From Bacteroidota bacterium (GTDB taxonomy: Bacteria > Bacteroidota > Bacteroidia > Flavobacteriales_D > Crocinitomicaceae), in NCBI GenBank assembly GCA_018825925.1, contig JAHKAT010000111.1, positions 1 through 6,554 on the forward strand: a stretch of DNA of 6,554 nucleotides. The letters run 5' to 3'. A program made the position numbers and the translations under genes. The notes under the pieces were generated by a model, which was given only the letters and a program-made list of their open reading frames with translations, ran no database searches and had not been told where the DNA came from. The stretch's first letter is position 1. Every line of letters begins with the position of its first letter. This document shows, in pieces, positions 1 through 6,200 of this stretch.

Positions 1-827
1 CGCTTATAAAACCAAATTTCAAATTAGTTAACTCTCATTTTTTTGAACAGGTTCAGCGCATGAATAGTTCAAGGTTAAAGCATCAGATTTCCTCGGGTGG
101 AGCTCAACCGTTTTTATCCTTAAAAGAAATAGGTAAACTAAAACTTAACCTCCCAACCCTCCCCGAACAACAAAAAATCGCCACCTTCCTCACCACCGTA
201 GATGAAAAAATAAACCTCCTTAAAAACCAAAAAATCGAATTAGAGCGTTACAAAAAAGGCGTCATGCAAAAGATTTTTTCGCAGGAGTTGAGGTTTAAAG
301 ATGATGATGGGAAGGAGTTTCCGAAGTGGGAGAAATCTAAACTAAAAGATGTTGCTCAAAAAAAATCTTCGAATATTGCAGCCAACACAATTGAGGATAA
401 TAATGGCGAATTTATTGTTTACGGCGCTTCAGGTGAACTTAAAAGAATTAATTTTTATCAAGAAGAGAATGATTACATTTCGATTGTAAAGGATGGTGCA
501 GGAGTAGGACGTTTACTTTATTGCAATGGAAAATCTTCTGTACTCGGTACACTTGAAAAAATCAGTCCAATTTCTAAAATGAACACTTATTTTTTATTTT
601 CAATTCTTTCAAATATTGATTTTACAAAGTATGTTACAGGTAGTACTATACCTCATATATATTTTAAAGATTACTCTAATGAAAGCATTAAGTTCCCATG
701 TCTCGTGGAACAAACCAAAATCGCCAATTTCCTTTCCGCATTGGATGAGAAAATCGCTTTAAACGGTGAGCAAATCACCAAAATGGAGGTTTGGAAGAAG
801 GGCTTGTTGCAGCAGATGTTTGTGTAA
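1..827 (+). CDS. hsdS: Type I restriction-modification specificity subunit HsdS (5' end missing)
   Basis: HsdS sets the DNA target of a type I R-M complex (M2S methylase, R2M2S restriction enzyme) through two target recognition domains (TRDs) separated by conserved helical regions. The frame is open from position 3, so the ATG at 60 is internal and the gene begins upstream of the window. About 274 residues are visible. In order they are: the end of TRD1; the central conserved region with LPEQQKIATFLTTVDEKI (about 159-212) and a coiled-coil helix ending YKKGVMQKIF; a linker with FPKWE; TRD2 (about 335-690, with VYGASGE); and the second conserved region with EQTKIANFLSALDEKI, ending WKKGLLQQMFV. 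The duplicated conserved regions are the HsdS hallmark. The 3' end is intact, ending in TAA at 825-827. The target sequence cannot be predicted. hsdR lies downstream, separated from it by a three-gene insertion. Confidence 0.95.
   Translation, partial: LIKPNFKLVNSHFFEQVQRMNSSRLKHQISSGGAQPFLSLKEIGKLKLNLPTLPEQQKIATFLTTVDEKINLLKNQKIELERYKKGVMQKIFSQELRFKDDDGKEFPKWEKSKLKDVAQKKSSNIAANTIEDNNGEFIVYGASGELKRINFYQEENDYISIVKDGAGVGRLLYCNGKSSVLGTLEKISPISKMNTYFLFSILSNIDFTKYVTGSTIPHIYFKDYSNESIKFPCLVEQTKIANFLSALDEKIALNGEQITKMEVWKKGLLQQMFV
165..212 (+). repeat. HsdS internal conserved repeat, central copy
   Basis: This 48-nt segment encodes EQQKIATFLTTVDEKI. It aligns without gaps to 708-755 (EQTKIANFLSALDEKI), with about 35 of 48 bases identical by hand count. 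It belongs to the repeated conserved regions that give HsdS its pseudo-twofold symmetry. Such repeats are known sites of recombination that swaps or removes TRDs. Confidence 0.8.
708..755 (+). repeat. HsdS internal conserved repeat, C-terminal copy
   Basis: Second copy of the HsdS conserved-region repeat; its partner is 165-212. It encodes EQTKIANFLSALDEKI and leads into the C-terminal helix that pairs with the central helix in HsdS structures. Confidence 0.8.
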
Positions 828-830
828 AAC
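807..830 (+). repeat. hsdS tail direct repeat, left copy (functional gene end)
   Basis: These 24 nt cover the last codons of hsdS (LQQMFV), its stop codon and three following bases. They match 2331-2354 in the same orientation at 22 of 24 positions. The two copies bracket the toxin-antitoxin-chaperone genes. The left copy is the working 3' end of hsdS. Confidence 0.85.
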
Positions 831-843
831 TTGTTAAAAAGTA

Positions 844-855
844 AACTTATAAGTT
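844..855. promoter_or_regulatory. 12-bp perfect palindrome, candidate operator of the TA module
   Basis: AACTTATAAGTT is a perfect 12-bp palindrome in the 34-bp gap between hsdS and the toxin gene, ending 6 nt before the toxin GTG. Having no loop, it makes a better protein-binding site than an RNA hairpin. Antitoxins with XRE-type helix-turn-helix domains usually bind palindromes in front of their own operon, so the 1401-1868 product is the obvious candidate binder. A partial relative, AACTTGTT, lies at 828-835. AT-rich palindromes of this size can occur by chance. Confidence 0.4.
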
Positions 856-883
856 GATAAAGTGAAAATTGTAGATATATTTG
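854..883 (+). promoter_or_regulatory. Possible Bacteroidota-type promoter (TTG-N19-TATATTTG)
   Basis: TTG at 854-856 is followed after 19 nt by TATATTTG at 876-883. This matches the Bacteroidota housekeeping promoter pattern (-33 TTG, -7 TAnnTTTG). The -33 element overlaps the palindrome at 844-855, as expected for an autoregulated operon. The difficulty is that the -7 box lies inside the toxin coding region. Transcripts would start near 887-890 and lack the GTG start, so the promoter would serve the antitoxin and chaperone rather than full-length toxin. One chance match in a window this AT-rich is plausible. Confidence 0.25.
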
Positions 884-1404
884 CAGAAGAATCTCCTAAC
901 AGACTGTATGCTTTTGTATACAAAAAGGAAGGAAGTACGCAATACCATCTCAATGAATATGATCGTTTGATGGACTTGTGGACGGATGTAAATTATTTGC
1001 GTCAATATGGAAAGAAATACAAAGTGGAAAATGTCAATCAATTTGTTAAAAACAGATTGCAAGACGCCGAAAACATTCAGGATTTATTGGAGGAACTAAT
1101 CCATACTCCAGAACCATTAGAACAATACTTTCAAGCATTATATAATAGTGAAACAGGAACCAAAATACTTTCATTACAAAAAGGAAAAGTCTCAAGACGA
1201 GACGGACTAAGAATTTACGCTGTTAAAATCGATGCCGATTGTTTTGTAATCACAGGCGGAGCAATTAAAATGAGTCAATTAATGGATGATCATCCAGACA
1301 CAAAAGAAGAATTAATTAAAATAAAAAAAGCAAAAGACTATTTAAAAGCAAACAATGTTTTCGATAGCGAATCTTTTTACGAATTTTTAATTGAAATAGA
1401 ATGA
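862..1404 (+). CDS. Putative HigB/RelE-like toxin of a toxin-antitoxin-chaperone module
   Basis: A 180-residue predicted cytoplasmic protein with no signal peptide or membrane segment. The core at residues 115-165 (GLRIYAVKID, then FVITGGAIKMSQLM, then a Lys-rich helix ending AKDYLKAN) resembles the C-terminal half of HigB/RelE-fold mRNA interferases, where a strand with an RIY-type motif is followed by a hydrophobic strand, a K-rich turn and a helix. Basic residues R112, R113, R117 and K122 could contact RNA. HigB is usually near 100 residues; the extra N-terminal 90 or so (LYAFVYKKEG, then an acidic/aromatic helical stretch) are specific to this longer type, which I recall from Bacteroidota next to XRE regulators. 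The start is GTG, 34 nt after hsdS; I keep it because MKIVDIFAEE looks like a genuine N-terminus and the next ATG (970) would remove 36 residues. Its stop overlaps the antitoxin start (ATGA). The toxin assignment rests on motif resemblance and gene order, and the catalytic activity is unproven. Confidence 0.65.
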   Translation: MKIVDIFAEESPNRLYAFVYKKEGSTQYHLNEYDRLMDLWTDVNYLRQYGKKYKVENVNQFVKNRLQDAENIQDLLEELIHTPEPLEQYFQALYNSETGTKILSLQKGKVSRRDGLRIYAVKIDADCFVITGGAIKMSQLMDDHPDTKEELIKIKKAKDYLKANNVFDSESFYEFLIEIE

Positions 1405-1868
1405 ACAACAAGGAAAATTTCAAAGCTTTAGTTTCTACAGAAAAAACAAATACAGTAGAAAAAAACAGAGCAAGAATAAAAAACAGAGCCTATTTAAGAG
1501 AGTCTCAAGCTATTGCTTTGAAAGTACTCGACAAACTAGATGAGCCAGGTTGGTCACAAGTAAGATTAGCAAGAGCGATGGGGGTTTCCCCACAACAAAT
1601 TACAAAAATCGTAAAAGGAACAGAAAACCTTACGCTTGAAACGCAGATTAAATTACAGGATATATTGAATATCCCAATCTTGGCAAGCTTTTATGAGCGC
1701 GAATTTGAAAAATTGGAAGATGAGATTAAATTTATGGAAAGTGAACCATATACTATTCCTGAGTTTAAATATGATAATCAAAACACATCTATTATTCGTA
1801 TGAATAAGAAGATAGCAAATTATCAAGATAACGAACATGAAGAAGATCCTTATTTAATGCAAGCGTAA
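1401..1868 (+). CDS. XRE-family helix-turn-helix antitoxin (HigA-like) with C-terminal tail
   Basis: A 155-residue protein, probably the antitoxin and autorepressor for the upstream toxin. Residues about 50-92 form an XRE/Cro-type helix-turn-helix: WSQVRLARAMGVSPQQITKI followed by KGTENLTLETQIKLQDILNI, with the Q-x3-LA-x3-GVS pattern and the conserved glycine. A basic N-terminal segment (residues 17-33, with NRARIKNRA) precedes it. After the domain comes an unusually long tail of about 55 residues, first helical (EFEKLEDEIKFMES), then probably disordered with hydrophobic patches (YTIPEFKY, TSIIRMNKKI). In the Mycobacterium tuberculosis TAC system, the antitoxin's C-terminal extension is what the SecB-like chaperone recognises, and this tail could do the same. 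The ATG overlaps the toxin stop by 4 nt and the TAA overlaps the next ATG by one base, indicating translational coupling. HTH assignment is strong; the antitoxin role is inferred from context. Confidence 0.8.
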   Translation: MNNKENFKALVSTEKTNTVEKNRARIKNRAYLRESQAIALKVLDKLDEPGWSQVRLARAMGVSPQQITKIVKGTENLTLETQIKLQDILNIPILASFYEREFEKLEDEIKFMESEPYTIPEFKYDNQNTSIIRMNKKIANYQDNEHEEDPYLMQA

Positions 1869-2296
1869 TGGATAATAAATCAATTGGTTTTTCTTTGATC
1901 GGTTTAAAAACGGAGCAATTTGCTACGTTTTCCGAAAACTTCAACGAGAATGAAACTACTAGTCTTGATACAACTTTAGACTTCAAGATTAGCGATACTG
2001 GAAATCACTTAATTTTATTTTCAACTTTTGCTTTTGAACAAAATGATAAAGTGATAGTGAAAATCCAAATTAGTACCCATTTCAATATTAAACAAGAAGC
2101 TTGGGATTCCTTCAAAAATGGTGAGGAAATTGTATTCCCCAAAGGCTTTTTATCGCATATCGCTATGCTTTCAGTTGGTTCAGCAAGAGGAGTCTTGCAT
2201 GCTAAAACAGAGGGAACCATTTTCAATCAATTTCTGCTACCAACAATCAACGTGGCTGAACTAATTGAAAAGGATGTTGCATTTCAATTAAAGTGA
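1868..2296 (+). CDS. SecB-like chaperone of a toxin-antitoxin-chaperone module
   Basis: A 142-residue cytoplasmic protein with SecB-like layout. An N-terminal half of beta strands (FSLIGLKTEQF, TTLDFKI, HLILFSTFAFEQ, KVIVKIQISTHFNI) is followed by a helix from about residue 92 (FLSHIAMLSVGSARGVLHAK) and an end motif LLPTINVAELI. The latter two align by eye with the SecB long helix (FPYARECITSMVSRGTFP) and LNLAPVNFDALF. E. coli SecB is 155 residues and forms tetramers that hold unfolded proteins. Similarity is structural in character and weak in residues, so profile methods would be needed for certainty. It directly follows an HTH antitoxin with a one-base overlap (TAATG), as the SecB-like Rv1957 follows HigBA in M. 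tuberculosis. The expected role is to bind the antitoxin tail and protect it from degradation. A general export role is unlikely in this context. Confidence 0.7.
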   Translation: MDNKSIGFSLIGLKTEQFATFSENFNENETTSLDTTLDFKISDTGNHLILFSTFAFEQNDKVIVKIQISTHFNIKQEAWDSFKNGEEIVFPKGFLSHIAMLSVGSARGVLHAKTEGTIFNQFLLPTINVAELIEKDVAFQLK

Positions 2297-2324
2297 TTAA
2301 GCTAATTATTACCTCATAAAATAA

Positions 2325-2351
2325 AGGGGGTTACAGCAGATGTTTGCGTAA
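2325..2351 (+). pseudogene. Remnant of an hsdS 3' end
   Basis: In one frame this short stretch reads RGLQQMFA and then TAA, nearly the same as the end of the intact gene at 801-827 (GLLQQMFV, TAA) with one codon fewer. A stop codon lies immediately upstream in the same frame (2322-2324), so it is not part of any longer gene. It is best read as the leftover tail of a duplicated or earlier hsdS that once directly preceded hsdR. The rest of the 2297-2404 gap shows no convincing terminator or promoter. Confidence 0.75.
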
Positions 2352-2354
2352 AAC
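2331..2354 (+). repeat. hsdS tail direct repeat, right copy (scar)
   Basis: Right-hand partner of 807-830: 24 nt with two mismatches, same orientation, about 1.5 kb apart. It lies outside any gene, between the SecB-like gene and hsdR. With the left copy it marks the limits of the inserted module. Similarity fades on both sides, so the detectable repeat is short. Confidence 0.85.
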
Positions 2355-2404
2355 GTGAAACAAAGAGAGAATCTAGGAAAAAATACTTATCAGAATAGGA
2401 CACT

Positions 2405-5257
2405 ATGACTACCCAACCAGAACAATTACTAGAAAACAACTTAATAAAGCAACTCAAAGGCATTGGCTATCAATACGTAGAAATTTTAGGCGAGGCTGAA
2501 TTAATGGCAAACCTACAAGATCAACTTGAAAAGCACAACAATAAAAAGTTTTCAATTAATGAATTCCTACAGATACTAAACAAACTCAACAAAGGAAATA
2601 TTTTCGAGCGTGCAGAAATTCTGCGTCAAAAATGTGATTATATCACTGACAAAGGAGACGTTGCGTACATTGAATTCATCAATATGACCCATTGGTGCAA
2701 AAATGAGTTTCAAGTCACCAACCAAATCACCATGGAAGGCGATTACTCCAATCGCTACGATGTAACCATACTAATCAATGGTTTGCCATTGGTGCAAATA
2801 GAGCTGAAGAGAAGAGGTTTAGAGTTGAAAGAAGCATTCAATCAAGTCAATCGTTACGAGCGCCACAGTTATGGGGCAGGGCACGGTTTGTTCAACTATA
2901 TTCAACTCTTTGTAATCAGTAATGGAGTCAACACAAAATACTTCTGCAACAATACAATAAAGAAAAGAAGCTTTGAGCAAACCTTTTTCTGGGGAGATGT
3001 AAATAACAAACCTATTAAGCAATTGGACAAATTTGCCGAACAGTTTCTAGAACCCTGTCACATCGCCAAAATGATAACGCGTTACATCGTGTTAAATCAA
3101 ACCGACAGAAAGCTCATGGTCATGCGTTCATATCAATATTATGCCGTTGAGGCGATGGTGGAGCGAGTAAAGAACAGCACAAAAAACGGTTACATTTGGC
3201 ACACAACAGGATCGGGGAAAACCCTTACCTCTTTCAAGGCAAGTCAAATCCTTACCAACCTTCCCGAAGTGTTCAAAGTGGTATTTGTAGTCGATAGAAA
3301 AGACTTAGATTATCAAACCACCAAAGAGTTCAGAGCATTCAGCGATGACAGTGTAGATTCTACCAACAACACAAAAAGACTTGTTGAGAAATTCAACGAT
3401 CCAAATACAAAATTGATTGTCACCACCATTCAAAAGTTGAATACAGCAATCACCAAAGACCGCCACTTGAAAACGATGAACCTTTCTCAAAACGAAAGAG
3501 TCGTTTTTATCTTTGACGAATGCCACAGAAGCCAATTTGGAGACACACATCAACGCATTGTGAGTTACTTCACAAAGGCACAACTCTTCGGATTTACAGG
3601 TACACCAATATTTGCAGAAAATGCAGCAAGCCTAAAAGGAATTAAAAAAACAACAATCGATTTATTCGAAGAATGTTTGCACAAATACATCATTACAGAT
3701 GCTATTCGTGATCAAAACGTACTCAAGTTTTCAGTAGAATACATCAGTACATTCAAACAAAAAGAAATAATTCCAGACATCAAGGTAGAAGGAATAGACG
3801 AACCTGAGGTGATGAACGCCCCAGAAAGAATTGAAAAAGTAGTAGAATATATCATTGAAAATCACGACAGAAAAACGCACGCAAAGCGCTATACAGGAAT
3901 GATGTGTGTCTCAAGCATTGATACCCTTATCGCATATTATGATGCGTTTCAATCCAAAAAAGAAGAAGGATTACATAACTTACGTGTAGCCACTATTTTT
4001 TCCTACGCACCCAATCAAGATGATAAGGATGTAAACACCTATCACTTCGAAAACGATGATGACAATATATTAGAAGAACCGAGGCCAACCTACAACACAG
4101 AACATCACCGAGATAAATTAGAAGCGTACATTGGTTACTACAACAAAGAATACAATACCAACTATACAACAAAAGATAGCCAATCCTTTTACAATTATTA
4201 CAACAACCTATCAAAGCGCGTTCGCAATAGAGAAGTGGATGTTTTGCTGGTCGTAAACATGTTTCTAACAGGATTTGATAGCAAACCCCTGAATACATTA
4301 TACGTAGATAAAAACCTACGCTATCATGGCTTAATACAAGCCTTTTCGCGCACCAATCGCATCTTAGACGATAAAAAGTCACAAGGAAACATCGTTTGCT
4401 TTCGCAATCTAAAGCCATCCACAGACGAGGCAATCACCCTTTTTTCAAATCCAGGTGCACAAGAGCAAATTATACTTGAACCATATGAAGATTACGTTGA
4501 AAAATTCAACGCAGCATATATAGAATTACTCAAGATAGCATCAACACCATCCAAAGTGGATGATCTCGTTGATGAAAAAGAGGAACTTGTTTTCGTTAAA
4601 GCATTCCGAGAAATCATGCGTTTGCGCAACGTCTTAACAACCTTCTCAGACTTTAGTCAAGATGATTTAAGCATGAATGCCAATCATTTTGAAGAATACA
4701 AAAGCAAGTATTTAGACATCCGAGAAAAAGTAAAACAAGAACAAGCCAAAGAGAAAGTTTCCATTCTCGATGATATCGATTTCGAACTAGAACTAATCCA
4801 TAGAGACAACATCAACGTTGCTTATATACTTGGTTTATTGGCAAACATCTCAAAAGACGGTGATAAAGACAAACAAATAAAATCCATTCTCGACTTAGTA
4901 TCAGGTGATTCTGAATTAAGAAGCAAGAAAAAACTAATCGAGGAATTTGTCAACCAAAACCGCACAAGAATCGCAGACCTCGACAACATCGAAGAAGAGT
5001 TTGACGCCTTCATGGAACAACAAAAAGAAAAAGCATTCCAAGCCTTCGCCAAAGAAGAAAACCTAGACACCCATCATCTCCAATCTCTAGTAGGAAACTA
5101 CCTTTTCAGCGGCATCCAACCCACCAAAAAAGAAATCGAGCAAGCCCTACTAAAACGCCCATCCCTCAGCGAACGCTCCTCAACCATGTCCAGGATCAAA
5201 GACAAAATCTTAGATTTTATTGAGACGTTTATTCATGGAGTAACTACGAATGATTAA
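2405..5257 (+). CDS. hsdR: Type I restriction enzyme motor/nuclease subunit HsdR (EcoR124I-like)
   Basis: HsdR translocates and cuts unmethylated DNA using ATP when bound to HsdM and HsdS. The 950-residue protein appears intact. Motifs in order: the PD-(D/E)XK nuclease with D119 in NRYDVTILINGLPLVQ and E133-x-K135 in IELKRRG, plus Q147-x3-Y151; the SF2 motor with Walker A HTTGSGKT (266-273, K272), motif II DECH (371-374), motif III FTGT (397-400), LTGFD (621-625) and motif VI QAFSRTNRI (645-653). The C-terminal part carries FELELIHRDNINVAYILGL-like sequence matching the HsdM-binding end of EcoR124I HsdR. Similarity to EcoR124I (about 1,040 residues), including NRYDVTIL-NGLPLVQIELK and VDKNLRYHGL-QAFSRTNRI, places it in the type IC-like group. 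All expected catalytic residues are present. ATG at 2405 follows AGGA (2397-2400) at short spacing. It is separated from the SecB-like gene by 108 nt and overlaps the next gene by 8 nt. Confidence 0.97.
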   Translation: MTTQPEQLLENNLIKQLKGIGYQYVEILGEAELMANLQDQLEKHNNKKFSINEFLQILNKLNKGNIFERAEILRQKCDYITDKGDVAYIEFINMTHWCKNEFQVTNQITMEGDYSNRYDVTILINGLPLVQIELKRRGLELKEAFNQVNRYERHSYGAGHGLFNYIQLFVISNGVNTKYFCNNTIKKRSFEQTFFWGDVNNKPIKQLDKFAEQFLEPCHIAKMITRYIVLNQTDRKLMVMRSYQYYAVEAMVERVKNSTKNGYIWHTTGSGKTLTSFKASQILTNLPEVFKVVFVVDRKDLDYQTTKEFRAFSDDSVDSTNNTKRLVEKFNDPNTKLIVTTIQKLNTAITKDRHLKTMNLSQNERVVFIFDECHRSQFGDTHQRIVSYFTKAQLFGFTGTPIFAENAASLKGIKKTTIDLFEECLHKYIITDAIRDQNVLKFSVEYISTFKQKEIIPDIKVEGIDEPEVMNAPERIEKVVEYIIENHDRKTHAKRYTGMMCVSSIDTLIAYYDAFQSKKEEGLHNLRVATIFSYAPNQDDKDVNTYHFENDDDNILEEPRPTYNTEHHRDKLEAYIGYYNKEYNTNYTTKDSQSFYNYYNNLSKRVRNREVDVLLVVNMFLTGFDSKPLNTLYVDKNLRYHGLIQAFSRTNRILDDKKSQGNIVCFRNLKPSTDEAITLFSNPGAQEQIILEPYEDYVEKFNAAYIELLKIASTPSKVDDLVDEKEELVFVKAFREIMRLRNVLTTFSDFSQDDLSMNANHFEEYKSKYLDIREKVKQEQAKEKVSILDDIDFELELIHRDNINVAYILGLLANISKDGDKDKQIKSILDLVSGDSELRSKKKLIEEFVNQNRTRIADLDNIEEEFDAFMEQQKEKAFQAFAKEENLDTHHLQSLVGNYLFSGIQPTKKEIEQALLKRPSLSERSSTMSRIKDKILDFIETFIHGVTTND

Positions 5258-6191
5258 AATAGAACCAATGAAGTCCTACAAAAGAATAATGCTCGGTGCA
5301 AAAAGTGTATTTGCAGATGATTGCTTCAGAAACAGTTACATTGGTGCTGATTTTGACATCAATCAAGATTTAACAAACGACCTACCAGACAATTGGCGTG
5401 ATTTTAATAAGAAATTCATTCCCATTTGGCAAAAATCCCATCCCGACAAAAGTAAAGTGGCTGCAGGCCTGTCATGTGGTGCATTATGGTCAATCTGTAA
5501 AGGTTTGGCAATTGGAGATATAGTAATTTGTCCCAACGGTTCAGGTTCCTATTATGTAGGCGAAGTAAGTTCAGAGTATAAATATCTACCAAATAATGAA
5601 TTACCCCACAGAAGAGATGTAAAATGGTTTCCAATAGAAATTGAGCGATCAGCAATGTCAGACGCGCTGCGCAATTCTACAGGCTCCATTGGCACAGTTA
5701 GCGACATCACCAAATACAAAGACGAAATTGAGTCCTTAATAAAAGGACAGCGTCCACCAAGCATTGTTTCAACAGACGAAACGATAGAAGACCCAACCAT
5801 ATTTGCCTTAGAAAAATACCTCGAAGAATTTCTAGTGTCCAACTGGAAAAGCACCTCACTAGGCAAAGAATACAACATATTCGAAGAAGACGGAGAATTA
5901 GTCGGTCAACAATTCCCAAGTGATACAGGCCCAATAGATATCCTAGCCATAAGCAAAGACAAAAAAACTCTTCTTGTCGTCGAACTGAAAAAGGGTAGAG
6001 TAAGCGACAACGTAGTAGGCCAAATACAACGCTACATGGGCTACGTCAAAGACGAACTAGCCGAACCCCACCAAGCAGTCAAAGGAATCATCATAGGCCT
6101 CGAAGATGACATAAGGCTCACCCGCGCATTATCCGTAACAAGCAATATTGAGTTTTATAAGTATGAGATTAGTTTTAAGTTGTATAAATAA
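5250..6191 (+). CDS. Putative modification-dependent restriction nuclease: reader domain plus NucS-like PD-(D/E)XK
   Basis: A 313-residue protein. The C-terminal part (residues about 185-300) resembles the NucS/DUF91 nuclease domain: a helix ALEKYLEEFLVSNW, then D230 in GPIDILA, E245-x-K247 in VVELKKG, then GQIQRYMGYV. This is a complete PD-(D/E)XK active site with the usual following Q and RY. The N-terminal half (about 7-135) has GDIVICPNGSGSYYVGEV followed by HRRDVKWF, resembling the PUA/EVE-like segments of McrB-type and other type IV restriction proteins, where such folds read modified bases. I infer a nuclease recognising modified or particular DNA; the reader assignment is less certain than the nuclease. 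The ATG overlaps hsdR by 8 nt and has GGAG nine nt upstream. An in-frame ATG at 5268 (MKSYKRIMLG) is an equally credible start. The overlap implies co-transcription with hsdR. Confidence 0.75.
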   Translation: MIKIEPMKSYKRIMLGAKSVFADDCFRNSYIGADFDINQDLTNDLPDNWRDFNKKFIPIWQKSHPDKSKVAAGLSCGALWSICKGLAIGDIVICPNGSGSYYVGEVSSEYKYLPNNELPHRRDVKWFPIEIERSAMSDALRNSTGSIGTVSDITKYKDEIESLIKGQRPPSIVSTDETIEDPTIFALEKYLEEFLVSNWKSTSLGKEYNIFEEDGELVGQQFPSDTGPIDILAISKDKKTLLVVELKKGRVSDNVVGQIQRYMGYVKDELAEPHQAVKGIIIGLEDDIRLTRALSVTSNIEFYKYEISFKLYK

Positions 6192-6200
6192 GGTAAATCT

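Noticed and set aside
60..62. ATG as the start of a short HsdS
   Set aside because: The frame is open from position 3 and the upstream codons encode TRD1-type sequence (LIKPNFKLVNSHFFEQVQ), so the gene is cut by the window edge rather than starting here.
1653..2226. Several 61-73-codon minus-strand frames opposite the antitoxin and chaperone genes
   Set aside because: They overlap well-supported genes completely, and their Ile/Phe/Leu-rich content reflects the reverse complement of AT-rich coding DNA.
2297..2330. A possible terminator after the SecB-like gene
   Set aside because: Only weak, AT-rich partial symmetry is visible, without a stable stem or a clear T-tract.
807..2354. An insertion sequence or integron-like element carrying the three genes
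   Set aside because: No transposase, integrase or terminal inverted repeats are visible. The flanking repeat is hsdS coding sequence, which suggests homologous recombination rather than transposition.
3191..3198. TACATTTG, a match to the Bacteroidota -7 box inside hsdR
   Set aside because: There is no TTG at the right distance upstream, and it encodes part of the conserved GYIWHTTGSGKT region; a chance match.
3993..4433. A 146-codon open frame on the minus strand
   Set aside because: It lies wholly inside hsdR, opposite its motor domain, with an implausible Cys/Leu-rich composition and no recognisable motif; it is a shadow of hsdR.
5552..5878. A 108-codon open frame on the minus strand
   Set aside because: It is antisense to the reader-nuclease gene, with no ribosome site or motif; it is a shadow frame.
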